Assembly: GCA_001931905.2 (NCBI GenBank)
Contig: MSJI02000648.1
Location: 1-20,216 of the forward strand
DNA from: Cladosporium sp. IMV 00045
Taxonomy: Eukaryota > Ascomycota > Dothideomycetes > Cladosporiales > Cladosporiaceae
Length of the DNA: 20,216 nucleotides
Direction: 5' to 3'
The notes below the pieces were generated by a model. That model was not told where the DNA came from. It did not search any database and worked only from the letters and a program-made list of their open reading frames with translations. Each line of letters opens with the position of its first letter. Position 1 is the first letter of the stretch. Below, in pieces: positions 9,472 through 18,920 of the stretch. The position numbers were made by a program, and so were the translations under genes.

Positions 9472-12017
9472 ATGACCAGGTCTATCAAAGCAGAACAGGC
9501 CGACGGACCGACAGTGTCGTCTCCCACCGTTCCTAATTCAAGCAGTCGTGCGCAGACGATCCATTCTACGACGCCAGCATCTGCCGCTCCGGGTACGCCG
9601 ACGGAAACGCAAGCAAGCATGGAGGCGACAACCCCAAACGGCGACCATGCGGCCATATACTCTCTTGGCGCCGATTCTCACAACCACATCCAAGTCATCA
9701 AGAAGCTCGGGGACTTAGGTATTGACGCCACTCTATCTTCACTTCCAAAGTTTGTCATTGTCGGCGATCAGTCCGCTGGCAAGAGCTCTGTTGTCGAAGC
9801 TGTGTGCGACATCTCGCTTCCTCGTGGCCAAGGCACATGCACTCGGTGAGCATCTTACTGTCTTTAACACGTATCTCCAGTATCTGACTTTCTATCTAGA
9901 TGCCCTTTCCTGATCACTACTTCCTCCCAGATGACATTCACTGGAACATGGCAGTGCGTCCTATCCATCAAGCAACCCTTCTGGTTCGATGACCGCAAGA
10001 GCACTGGTCATTTTTGCCGACGCGACCAGCCCGTCACATCGCACTTCGCCACCGTCACCAACAAAGCTGAGCTCGAGACTATGCTTCGCAGAGCACAATT
10101 GGCTGTGCTCAATCCGCGTCACAATCCACAAGAGTTTCTCAACGCCGACGTTACCTATCCGCACCCTCTCCAAGTCGCTTTCTCGCCAAATATCATCAGC
10201 CTAGAAATCCAGGGTCCAGGACTTCCTGAACTCTCGTTCTACGATCTCCCTGGATCTATTCAGGTAGTCGAGGATGGTCAGGATCAAGCACTAGTTAACT
10301 GGATTGAGAAGCTCATCTCCGAGTATATCGAAGACGAGAAGACGCTAGTTTTGCTTGCCTGTGGAGCTGATCAAGATGTCGAAACCTCGAAGACCCTCGG
10401 CATCATCAAGTATTGCAAGGCAGAGAGCCGCACGCTCGGGGTTCTGACGAAGGTCGACCTTGCATCTCCCCTCAAAATGGAGTACATCAAGGACATCATG
10501 CACGGCAGGTTCTCACTCGGTCGTGGATGGTTCGCGGTGAAGCTGTTATCTCAGGAAGAGATTCAGAACAGAGTGGATGCAAGGGAAGTCGAAGCAAAAG
10601 TGTTCGGCCGTGAGCCGTGGAACACCTTCGCTCCCGAGTTGCAGCAGCGCCTCGGCATTCCGAGATTGCAAGAGGCGATTTCGCACAGTTTGACCGATCA
10701 CATTCGTGGAGAGTAAGTATCTCCTAAAACTGGCGCTAAAGTAGTTCCCCTTACTGACTTTGACTTCCTAGACTTCCAGAGATCTTGGCCCGCGTTGGTA
10801 ACAGACTCTCCGACATCAGCGCGCAGCTTTTGCTCTTCCCCGACCGCCCGACTCATCCCACTCTCACCGTCTTCAGCGAGATTAGCAAGCTTGCTTCCAC
10901 CATCACCAATCATGTCAAGGCAGATGCAGACATCAACGTGTTCCGCCGTGAAGTCAAAGGACTAATCTTGGAATGCAAGAAGCAGCTCGCCAATTTCAAG
11001 CCAACCTTCGATTGGAAAACGCCTGGATGGAAGGCGCCTGCCCTTGTTGTGTCATCTGATGATGAGAATTTGCCGGATGCTACACCCACTCCACTGCCTC
11101 AGAGGTTTGCCGACACAATTACACCGACCACGTCCAGAAAGCGCAATGCCGAGGCTACTCCATCTTCTCATCGCCGCGTTAAGCAAGAACCATCTGCACC
11201 TGCAGTTCAAAAGACACGATACACGCTCGATGCTCTCCGCGCAGAATACGACTGCGGCAACACGAGCGGCGTTCCAGGCTCGATCAATCACAAAGTGACC
11301 GACCGCCTGATCCTCCAAGCCCTCTCTCAGTGGGACGTCTTCGTCGAGCGCATGCTGAAAGACATTACCAGCAAGATCCTGGCCCAGATCCAAGAGTCTA
11401 TCGCACAGGACCTTGCCGGCCGCCGCGCTACACGGTTCTACGCACGCACGACCGAAACTCTCACCGGCCTCGTCAACAACATCATGCGCGCCCAAACCGA
11501 CCACGTCAAATACCTCCTCATCTGCGAGCAAGAGCGCCCCGTGACTTACAGCAAATGGGCATCCTTCAAAGTCCATCGCCAGCGCGAGTTCGAAGGCGCC
11601 CGCCTTCAGCAGCGTACGAACGAGTACTTCGACGCACACGATGAGGGAAAATCCAAATCCACCCCCAACGACAAACGCGCCGAGAAAGCCCGCGACATCA
11701 CCTGGACGCGAGCCAATCTGGGCGTCGACGGGTGGTCCATCGAGGTCGATTGCGCCGCAACCCTTATCACATACTACGACATGGCGTCCATGTGCTTCAT
11801 CGACACCGTCGCCAAGAGCGTCGAGCGCGGCGTCATGAGACCTCTGCGTGAGGACGTGTCTCGCACGCTGCTTGAGGAACTCCACGCGGACGATGCGCAG
11901 GAGTGCGCGCTCCTGCTGGCGGAAGATCCGCAGCGCGAGGCGGAGAGGGCCATGTTGACGGCTGAGAAGGAGAGGTTGGAAAAAGCTTTGGCGGAGCTGA
12001 ATAGTCTGCACGCTTAG
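9472..12017 (+). CDS. Dynamin/Mx-like large GTPase
   Basis: Exons are 9472-9845, 9900-10712 and 10772-12017, giving 810 residues. Introns are 54 nt (GTGAGC...TAG) and 59 nt (GTAAGT...TAG), both with CTGAC branch sites; the junctions read GTCTRCPFLIT and IRGELPEIL. The GTPase domain has G1 GDQSAGKSS (98-106), G2 threonine within GTCTRCP, G3 DLPG (240-243) and G4 TKVD (308-311). The middle/stalk region is interrupted by a disordered insertion (about 483-545), and a GED-like helical region lies at the C-terminus (about 690-810). No PH domain, transmembrane segment or mitochondrial targeting sequence is seen, which places it with the fungal Mx-like dynamins rather than Vps1, Dnm1 or Mgm1. Such proteins hydrolyse GTP and self-assemble through the stalk; the target membrane is unknown. 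The first 65 residues are Ser/Thr/Pro-rich. The insertion contains basic clusters and a VKQE motif. Confidence 0.9.
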
Positions 12018-12779
12018 AGCTGTGGGATTTGAGGAGAATTGAGGGTGACGACAACGCTTCTTGCTTGTTTATCATCGAATCTTGCTCATCGCACGGAGCG
12101 AAGGGGGAAAACGGGGGTTCTTCTCACTCCCTTGCTCTTCATCGAACCTTCCTCGCCGCATAAAACGAAAATCATGACCTTCATCATCGCTCCTCGTGAG
12201 CTGGGGAACACCCGCGCGTTTTTGAGTCTTCACTTCTCGCATTCCCACTTTTGGAATCAGGCTGTTTAGAAGGGATGAACAATGGCTGATCACTGAACCG
12301 GAAAAAAAAAACCTTAGACAGTCACGTAGCCCAAACAAAAGACATGTACCACTCACTCAGCCCGCACATTCTCTCATCCTTCGCTCGCTCTTTCCCTGCT
12401 TCTTCTTCTTCTCCCTCTTCCGCCTTGTCGTCGTCTTCCTCCCTTTTGTACTCTTATCGCTTCCCCTGGAGCCAGGATCTATCAGGCGCCTACATTCTCT
12501 TATTTCTCAGGTCTACACTACCTACCTACCTAACTACCTACCTACTTATAACTTACAACACGAACACATAGAGAAACGATAGCGAGACTGAACGCTCGCG
12601 AGCGAGGGAAGAGCAAAAGCCACGGGTCAGAGTGATATTGAAATTTAGTGTAAGGCTAAAGACATCTTATATATGTACATACAAATCACCTCACTCCACT
12701 CAACTACACATCACACACTTTCTTTCCACACTCTCCACCTCCCTCCACACTTCTCCAACCATGCCTCCTCCCAACACCC
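12018..12779. other. Convergent intergenic region between the dynamin-like gene and VPS27
   Basis: No gene is supported. The region should hold the 3' untranslated regions of both neighbours. It contains an A9-10 run (12302-12311), C/T-rich tracts (about 12355-12450), a CTAC microsatellite (12518-12546) and a second C/T/A-rich stretch (12680-12760) leading to an ATG at 12761. The last part looks like a fungal 5' leader on the plus strand, although no credible protein follows. Confidence 0.55.
12518..12546. repeat. Imperfect CTAC microsatellite
   Basis: About seven tandem copies of CTAC with one interruption (CTACCTAACTACC). This is a simple repeat with no evident coding role. Confidence 0.85.
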
Positions 12780-15005
12780 TCAAAGCTCAATCAAACTCTC
12801 CTCCTTCGGCACGTTCGGCGCATGCTGCGGCGCAGTGGGGAAACTCTCCTGCCCGTAACCCGCGGCCGCGGCGGGGGGTTGGGGCCATTGCTGCTGCTGC
12901 TGGGGGGCGAGCTGAGGGTACGCTGCTTGCTGCGGCTGTTGCTGTTGTGGTTGTTGGTAGTAGGAGTGGGAGGATTGGCGTTGGAGGTGGCTGGGAGGTT
13001 GCTGTTGCTGGGGAGCGTCTTGAGACGGGTACGGGGTGGAGGGGTAGGGTTGCTGTTGTTGGTGTTGGGGTTGGGCTGGTTGTTGGGCGTAGAGTTCTGG
13101 GCTGGCGGTTTGGGGGGCTGAAGGTTGGGGTTGTTGTTGCTGTTGCTGCTGCTGGTCGGCGTAGTAAAAGGATGCTGAAGGGTCGGAGGGGGGAGGGGAG
13201 GAGATGGCCGGGTTGGAATTTTGCGAGGTGTGCGAGGGGGCGTATTGCGATGAGGGCTGCGAGTAGTGGTGGGAGGATTGGCGGCGCTGGGGGGGTTGGG
13301 TTTCGTGCGGTGGCGGTTGTTGGTAGTGTTGTTGCGGAGGGGCCTGGCTTTGAGGTGGGTAGGGTTGGGCTTGGTTTTGGGAGTAGGGCATTTCGGGTGC
13401 TTGCTGGGCGTAGACTTGTGACATTCTGTTCATGTCGGGGTACGGCTCGGGGTATGGCGCCTGCGTTTGCTGAGGTTGCGGGTATCCTCCATAGCCACCT
13501 TGTTGTTGAGGAGGCGAGCCGTAGTTGTCGAACTGAGGTGCATTTCCGGAGTAATAACTTTCCATACCGCCTTGAGGGTTAACAGGGCCGGCAGAGATAT
13601 TTGGGTACATGCTTGCACGGTTGGGTGCACCGAAGCGACTGGAATGGTAGGTATTGTTCAGCCTCTCCTCCAGCATACGGTCGTAGTAGCGAACGACGGT
13701 TGCCAGCTTTGAGTGGAGATCGAGAAGGGTATCGTGTTTGCTCATGGTTTCGCCATAAGTCCTGGCAAGCTTGGGTCTTAGCGCGCCAATGCTCTCGTAC
13801 AGTTCCTGGATCTGCGGTTCCCGGAGAATGGTTCCTGGTGGTTGGTGCTGCAGTCTGTCTACCAGAGTAGAGAACAAGTTGATATTTTCCATCTCCACCA
13901 ATGTCAGCTCGTGCTGATTGCTTGGCTTGAACTGCGCTGGTGCTGCACTCGAAGATGTCTGCTCCTTCAGCTGCTTCGCATGCGCCTTCTTCTGCTCCTC
14001 CATATCCTGCATGCTTGCTGCGATGGCCGCCTTCAGGTCTGCATCTTCCTCTTCCTCGTTCTGTGGTCCAGTCTTGCTCGCACCGTTTGTCTGCGGCTTT
14101 GAATGAGTTGGAACCGCCGGCTGAGGCACGTATCCGGCACCACTATGTCCCTTTGACTCCTCCAAGCTCATCTCCAATGCACGCTTCAGGTCTGCGTCAA
14201 AGCTGTCGTCCACTCGTGCTCCCCGAGGTTGCATTCTCTCGCCGCCAGCGTTCGAGCCTTGCCATAACGTCTTCTTGTTCGCGTGCGGGCTCTGAGGGCC
14301 TGGTGTTCCGCGAGACTTGTCACTCAGCTTGGCGTAGCATCCATCATCGACTCTGACCGGCTGCAAGATACCCAGATGCGGCAAAGGAAGGTTCTTCGAG
14401 CTGCAAGTGCCGCAGAAGACATTACCACAATTTCTGCAGTGGTGTTTGCGGTTTGTGAAAGTAAACCTCTCGCGGCAGCGCATGCAGACGTCGGAGTCGG
14501 TCCACTCTGGCGGGGCGGAGCTGTCGAACATGCTGCTGGCGACGTCCTGTCGGGGAGGAAAGTCGAAGCCTTCGTGCTGTAGCGTTCGGTAACACTCAGT
14601 CAGATAGGTCAAGCTGTCTTTTCCTTGCGCGCCAGCAGCCCAGTTCTGGATCAGCTCGAGAATCTTCCGTCTCACGTCTCCGTTCAGTTCCGGTCCACCG
14701 TATGCCTTCAACAAGCTGACCAGGTTATCCATGAATTCCCTGCTGGCAATCTCTTGCATGAAATGGCTGCCTCCATTCTTGGCACAGGTGTCGGTGAGGT
14801 TGAGAGCGGCGAGCTGGATGTTAGGGTTCCTGTTGCCTATGCGGCGCTTCAGACTGCGCATGGCCTCCTTGGGCTGGACGGTCTTGCTGCGGATGATATC
14901 GCTGATTTCCAGGTTGAGCGCAATATCTTCCAGCGAGCTGGAGGTAGCGCGCTCGATCTGAGCATCCAGCTCAGTATTGCTGGAGCCGCCAAACCAGGAC
15001 GCCAT
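12780..15005 (-). CDS. VPS27: ESCRT-0 subunit Vps27 (VHS-FYVE-UIM)
   Basis: This 741-residue intronless protein sorts ubiquitinated cargo at endosomes. It binds PI3P and ubiquitin and recruits ESCRT-I and clathrin. The VHS domain spans about 8-150. The FYVE zinc finger spans about 168-228, with [19 protein letters not shown] (186-194) and RVDDGC (218-223). Zinc-ligand cysteines are at 174, 177, 190, 193, 198, 201 and 223; the expected seventh ligand is Asp220. Two ubiquitin-interacting motifs lie at about 266-286 ([15 protein letters not shown]) and 318-337 ([14 protein letters not shown]). A helical GAT-like region for the Hse1 partner spans about 364-450. The rest is Gln/Pro-rich with three P[ST]xP-type Vps23-binding candidates (PSDP 606, PSAP 628, PTAP 723). 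The protein ends in the clathrin-box-like LIEL. The ATG at 15005 directly precedes the conserved MASWFG-type start. The gene is divergent from the Doa4-type hydrolase gene. Confidence 0.95.
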   Translation of the reverse strand: MASWFGGSSNTELDAQIERATSSSLEDIALNLEISDIIRSKTVQPKEAMRSLKRRIGNRNPNIQLAALNLTDTCAKNGGSHFMQEIASREFMDNLVSLLKAYGGPELNGDVRRKILELIQNWAAGAQGKDSLTYLTECYRTLQHEGFDFPPRQDVASSMFDSSAPPEWTDSDVCMRCRERFTFTNRKHHCRNCGNVFCGTCSSKNLPLPHLGILQPVRVDDGCYAKLSDKSRGTPGPQSPHANKKTLWQGSNAGGERMQPRGARVDDSFDADLKRALEMSLEESKGHSGAGYVPQPAVPTHSKPQTNGASKTGPQNEEEEDADLKAAIAASMQDMEEQKKAHAKQLKEQTSSSAAPAQFKPSNQHELTLVEMENINLFSTLVDRLQHQPPGTILREPQIQELYESIGALRPKLARTYGETMSKHDTLLDLHSKLATVVRYYDRMLEERLNNTYHSSRFGAPNRASMYPNISAGPVNPQGGMESYYSGNAPQFDNYGSPPQQQGGYGGYPQPQQTQAPYPEPYPDMNRMSQVYAQQAPEMPYSQNQAQPYPPQSQAPPQQHYQQPPPHETQPPQRRQSSHHYSQPSSQYAPSHTSQNSNPAISSPPPSDPSASFYYADQQQQQQQQPQPSAPQTASPELYAQQPAQPQHQQQQPYPSTPYPSQDAPQQQQPPSHLQRQSSHSYYQQPQQQQPQQAAYPQLAPQQQQQWPQPPAAAAGYGQESFPTAPQHAPNVPKEESLIEL
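12850..13530 (-). repeat. Low-complexity Gln/Pro coding tract of VPS27
   Basis: This segment encodes roughly residues 490-718, dominated by Gln, Pro, Tyr and Ser. It includes imperfect CAA/CAG runs, the longest around 13125-13155. The plus strand is correspondingly G/T-rich with many GGG and GGGG tracts. Such tracts vary in length between strains and produce long spurious open frames on the opposite strand. Confidence 0.75.
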
Positions 15006-15632
15006 GGTGTGGGAGTGTGTATGTGTGTTGTTTGGGACCTTGTCCCTCTGCTGCAGGCTACCGTGCCACGGGTGATGAAGGGTGGATTATGTATCCCGTG
15101 GTGTGTGTGGCAGAGTGTTCGAAGATGGATATACTCAATGCGTGTGATTGTGTGAAGAGAGAGAGAGAAGATAGATTAGATGGACATGTCGAGAGCTGTG
15201 TTGCTGCTACCTAGCACGCACTACTGTCATCAAGCAAGCCACCGCCACAACGCCCGGCCAAAGCAAATGCGTCACTTTCTCCAGGTTCTGGGGAAGTCCG
15301 AGAGCCACTCACATCTCTACCACCACCGACACTACCTCATTACCTACTCTTCAACTTCTTTGTTGTACCTTTCACCTACTATCTACACTCTTCACTCCCT
15401 CCCTCCACACACTTCCTCACACTTCACGAAGTCACGATACAGACGAAAAATAGCATCTCATCTGCATTCACAACCACCACCCTTCTTTCTCTCACATCCC
15501 ACCCTCGGCTTCCACCGCCTGCACAAGCGCGCATACGCAATTCTCGAGCAATCGCCGAGACGCCACGCCTCTCCACCAACAAACCTTTCCACGTCATGAG
15601 AATATAATCTGTCCACTGCTATAGTGCACACG
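15006..15632. promoter_or_regulatory. Shared divergent promoter of VPS27 and the Doa4-type hydrolase
   Basis: This 627-bp gap separates two divergent start codons. The plus side (about 15300-15590) is a long C/T/A-rich leader toward 15633. The minus side upstream of 15005 is C/A-rich when read toward VPS27. An upstream open frame runs 15180-15599 and a three-codon one lies at 15596-15607. No canonical TATA box was recognised. Confidence 0.6.
15596..15607 (+). promoter_or_regulatory. Minimal upstream open reading frame (M-R-I-stop)
   Basis: ATG AGA ATA TAA ends 25 nt before the main ATG at 15633, inside the probable leader. If transcripts start upstream of it, it could lower translation of the hydrolase or impose reinitiation. 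The context before its ATG (ACGTC) has a G at -3 rather than the preferred A. Confidence 0.4.
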
Positions 15633-18600
15633 ATGAGCGCGGCGGCGTCTCTGCCGAGCCCGCCGTCAGGTCCTCCAGGCTACAGTAATGGCTCGAGAAC
15701 ACCCAGCTTCAACAGCGGCGCCGATAGACCCTACGAGCACATCCAGGACCTTCAGGCAAGAGCTCAGGATGGTTTCAAGGCAAGTGATTCGCCTGCCAGG
15801 CTGCTCAACACTGCGACATCTGCCTTGCAAGAGGCCAAGTCTTTACTAGAAGCCAGGCGGCCTGACATGGCTTTTGTGGAATATCTGCGCGCATATGAGA
15901 TTGCGATAGATGTCATCCCACGCAATGGCAAAATGCTGGATATGGATATGGATCAAGGCTGGGACAGGCAATACAAACAGGTCAAGAACACCTTGGTGCA
16001 GTGGAATGCACAATACATGGGCATCAAAGGCATAATTGAGAACAACAACAAGAGGAGCGGGGTCCTTCCGAAAGGTTATCAAACAAAGATCAACCATGCA
16101 CGATCGCAGTCAGAGAGTCAGCGAGATTACGCGACAAAAGCTCCCTATCCGCAGTCGAACGCAGAGGCCCAGGGTATGAACGGCTCACGCAAAGTCAAGC
16201 CTTCGGTCTCTCCGAAGCCAGAATCCCTCCACGGACGCGCGCTGTCACAAAGTGGTGCTGCATTGAATGGCTTTCAGCGAAGCAGCCCTGCCGATGCACT
16301 TAATGATCGTTTTGCCCGCCTACGAATGCAGTCAAGCGCGACCGAGACCGCAAGACCAGACTCGCGAGGTTCGAATTCGTCAGTGCACAGCTCGCCAATC
16401 CTCATGCCGTCAGCAACCGACTGGAATGGTCGTAATTCTTTCGAGAATGTCGTCAAGCAAAGTGGCGCGAACTGCAAGCCTCTCGGTCCTCGCGGGATGC
16501 CGAACGGAGGGCCATCGCTACCGGCCAAGCTACCTCTGGACACGAGTTTTGCCGCAGCAATGCCAAAGGCCCCCAGTCCGACTTATAGCCCGGCCCGAAA
16601 CATGCATACAACTGGAAATGTTGCTCCACCAAGGCACAGCGCCCGAAGTCTGGCTTCCAGCGAATATCGACGGACATCAACAGTTTCATCTTCAGCTTCA
16701 GCACGAGCACCAAATGGACTGCAAGATAGTGGAGAATACTTTCCTCAGGCCGGTTCCGAGGATACTATGGCCAACTCCATGTCCAACCTGAGACCCTCAC
16801 AAAGTGCCAAAGAGACCCGATGCAGTACGGAAAGATTGTTTGACTATCTCCCCCGATTCTCTGTTCTGCTGATCGACGTGCGACCGCGCGCAGACTTCGA
16901 TCAAGGGCACATCTATTCACAAAACGTTATGTGCATCGAGCCTATGAGCCTGCAGTCTGGCATGAGTGCCGAGCAACTTCTTGATTCACTAATCTTATCA
17001 CCTGAAAATGAACAGGAAATGTTCGACAACCGCCATTTGTTCGATCTTGTGGTCTACTATGACAATGACATGCAATCGGACAGGTATCTTTCCGATCCAA
17101 CAAACGAGCGTGAGATGAAGCTCAAGAACCTGCACGAAGCACTCCACGACTTCAACCAAGAAAGGCCACTGAGACAGCCACCTATGCTTTTGATCGGCGG
17201 TATCGATGCTTGGAGTGATCTTGTTGGACAACAAGCGTTGGCAACTTCAAATACTCTCTCAAGATCCAAGCCTGGACGCCCGATATCTCGTCGGCCAATG
17301 GCAGGTACAGGCACTGGCAGCCATCTCCGTCTACCCAAACGACGAGTGCAAGATTTCGCTCCTCTCGGCCAAGACGAAGAACAGGCTTGGCTGGCTCGGG
17401 CAAGACAAGAGAGCGTGTCGGCTCCTCAAGCACCAGTTGTAGCAGAAGAAGAGGATGGTGAGGATGAAGCAGAACAAGACCGGTTGAGTCGAGCTGCGAT
17501 CGACGAATTCAACCAGCGCTACCCGGATGCCAGTGCAATCGACAGCCAGCCAGGTTTCATGAGGTCTCAGATGCCATCAAGAAAGGCACCCGCTCCGCCG
17601 GCCAAGATCCCTAATTATCCCTCCGCACCATCACCATCACAGTACCCTCAAGCTCCAACAAGGCCTGCGCCCGCGGCGCCGAGGATGAGCTACACGGGTG
17701 TCAGCGACCGGAATGCTTCTCAAAGCGCGGCACCAGGAAGGTCTGACGGGCTCATGCCTTACGTACCGCCTAAGCTCCGCTCGTCGACTATGACGCTGCC
17801 CAAGACTGGTCTCATCAACTTTGGCGTCACTTGCTACATGAATTCGACCGTCCAAGCTCTATCTGCAACTACACCACTAAGTCTGATATTCCTGAGCGAT
17901 GGATTCAAGCGAGCCGTGCAGCGCAATTGGAAAGGCAGCAAAGGCGTCATGCCCGAATTGTACAGCAACCTAATCCGAAGCCTCTGGAAAGGCGACGTCT
18001 CCAGCATCAAGCCCACAACATTCCGCACCTTCTGCGGCCGCCTGAACAGCGACTGGAAAAACGACGTCCAACAAGACGCCAAACAATTCCTCGAATTCAT
18101 GATCGAAACCCTGCACGAAGACCTCAACGCCAACTGGGACCGGACGATCCTGCAAAACCTCACTCCGCAACAAGAACTCTTCCGGGAAAGCCTGCCCAAA
18201 CCCCTCGCCTCCAAGCGCGAGTGGCAACGCCACCTGCACCGCGAACACTCGCCCATCTACGACCTCTTCGGCGGGCAGACCATGTCCCGCTTACGTTGCC
18301 GCACGTGCTCCTTCGTCAGCACGACGTGGGAGTTCTTCTCGTCCATCAGCGTGGAAATCCCGCACACCGGCACGGCGACTCTGCAGCAGTGCCTCGCGCA
18401 GTTCTGTCGCGACGAGCCCCTCGGCGGCGAAGAGCGCTGGATCTGTCCCCGCTGCAACGTCCACCGCGAGGCTTCCAAGCAGATCACTTTCACCCGGCTC
18501 CCGCAGTACCTGGTCATCCACCTCAAGCGCTTCCGCAACGACGACTACGGCCGCGCCGCCCGCAAAGTGCACACCGTCGTCGACTTCCCTTTGCGCGGCC

Positions 18601-18920
18601 TGGACATGAGCCCGTACACCCTCCCTCCCCCCGACGTGGAGGAAGCACAGCGCATCGCGAAGCTGGGCAGCGATTTTGAGAAATCTCCCGACCCTGCCAT
18701 GACGCCGCCCTTCTCGTACGATGCGTATGCGGTTTTGCAGCATATTGGGAGTGATTTGACGCATGGGCATTATACCACTGCCGCGAGGGATCGCATGAAG
18801 AAGGTCTGGCGAAAGTATAACGATACGGTCGTTAGGGAGATTGAGCCCGTGGGACTGCAGAATAAGGAGGCGTATATTCTGTTTTATGAGCGGGGGGCGG
18901 GTGGGGAGGGGAGGTTGTAG
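15633..18920 (+). CDS. DOA4: Doa4/USP8-type ubiquitin carboxyl-terminal hydrolase with rhodanese domain
   Basis: This is an intronless 1095-residue cysteine protease that removes ubiquitin from proteins. The first ATG is 15633; the frame is open from an upstream GTG at 15624, which is not a likely start. Residues about 35-140 resemble the helical N-terminal (USP8-dimer/MIT-like) domain. A disordered Ser/Pro-rich region follows. The rhodanese-like domain spans about 395-545, with LLIDVRPRADFDQGHI near 412; its usual catalytic-loop cysteine appears to be absent. A Pro-rich linker precedes the protease domain (about 725-1090). That domain has a Cys box with Cys734 in GLINFGVTCYMNS, zinc-finger pairs LRCRTC and CPRC, a His box HGHYTTAAR with His1046, and Asn1063/Asp1064. 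All catalytic positions are present. Rhodanese plus USP marks the Doa4/Ubp4/USP8 group, which recycles ubiquitin from cargo at multivesicular bodies. Assignment to Doa4 rather than a yeast paralogue such as Ubp5 or Ubp7 is inferred. Confidence 0.92.
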   Translation: MSAAASLPSPPSGPPGYSNGSRTPSFNSGADRPYEHIQDLQARAQDGFKASDSPARLLNTATSALQEAKSLLEARRPDMAFVEYLRAYEIAIDVIPRNGKMLDMDMDQGWDRQYKQVKNTLVQWNAQYMGIKGIIENNNKRSGVLPKGYQTKINHARSQSESQRDYATKAPYPQSNAEAQGMNGSRKVKPSVSPKPESLHGRALSQSGAALNGFQRSSPADALNDRFARLRMQSSATETARPDSRGSNSSVHSSPILMPSATDWNGRNSFENVVKQSGANCKPLGPRGMPNGGPSLPAKLPLDTSFAAAMPKAPSPTYSPARNMHTTGNVAPPRHSARSLASSEYRRTSTVSSSASARAPNGLQDSGEYFPQAGSEDTMANSMSNLRPSQSAKETRCSTERLFDYLPRFSVLLIDVRPRADFDQGHIYSQNVMCIEPMSLQSGMSAEQLLDSLILSPENEQEMFDNRHLFDLVVYYDNDMQSDRYLSDPTNEREMKLKNLHEALHDFNQERPLRQPPMLLIGGIDAWSDLVGQQALATSNTLSRSKPGRPISRRPMAGTGTGSHLRLPKRRVQDFAPLGQDEEQAWLARARQESVSAPQAPVVAEEEDGEDEAEQDRLSRAAIDEFNQRYPDASAIDSQPGFMRSQMPSRKAPAPPAKIPNYPSAPSPSQYPQAPTRPAPAAPRMSYTGVSDRNASQSAAPGRSDGLMPYVPPKLRSSTMTLPKTGLINFGVTCYMNSTVQALSATTPLSLIFLSDGFKRAVQRNWKGSKGVMPELYSNLIRSLWKGDVSSIKPTTFRTFCGRLNSDWKNDVQQDAKQFLEFMIETLHEDLNANWDRTILQNLTPQQELFRESLPKPLASKREWQRHLHREHSPIYDLFGGQTMSRLRCRTCSFVSTTWEFFSSISVEIPHTGTATLQQCLAQFCRDEPLGGEERWICPRCNVHREASKQITFTRLPQYLVIHLKRFRNDDYGRAARKVHTVVDFPLRGLDMSPYTLPPPDVEEAQRIAKLGSDFEKSPDPAMTPPFSYDAYAVLQHIGSDLTHGHYTTAARDRMKKVWRKYNDTVVREIEPVGLQNKEAYILFYERGAGGEGRL

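Noticed and set aside
11052..12011. Minus-strand frame of 319 codons across the dynamin-like gene
   Set aside because: It is the antisense shadow of the GED and stalk coding sequence and contains no recognisable domain.
12632..13582. Plus-strand frame of 316 codons over the VPS27 3' end as a protein gene
   Set aside because: The product is a Gly/Val/Arg low-complexity shadow of the Gln/Pro tract. Only the promoter-like leader is kept as a finding.
17814..17852. Loss of the oxyanion residue in the hydrolase Cys box (GVTC in place of GNTC)
   Set aside because: The position just before TC varies among active enzymes (USP7 has Ala). The important Asn five residues before Cys734 is present.
17831..18679. 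Plus-strand frame of 282 codons overlapping the ubiquitin hydrolase
   Set aside because: It is an Arg/Pro/His-rich shifted frame over the catalytic domain, which is intact in the main frame.
15633..18920. Doa4-style YPxL motif for Bro1 binding in the linker before the catalytic domain
   Set aside because: The linker has YPSAP and YPQAP but no YPxL, so I do not claim this motif.
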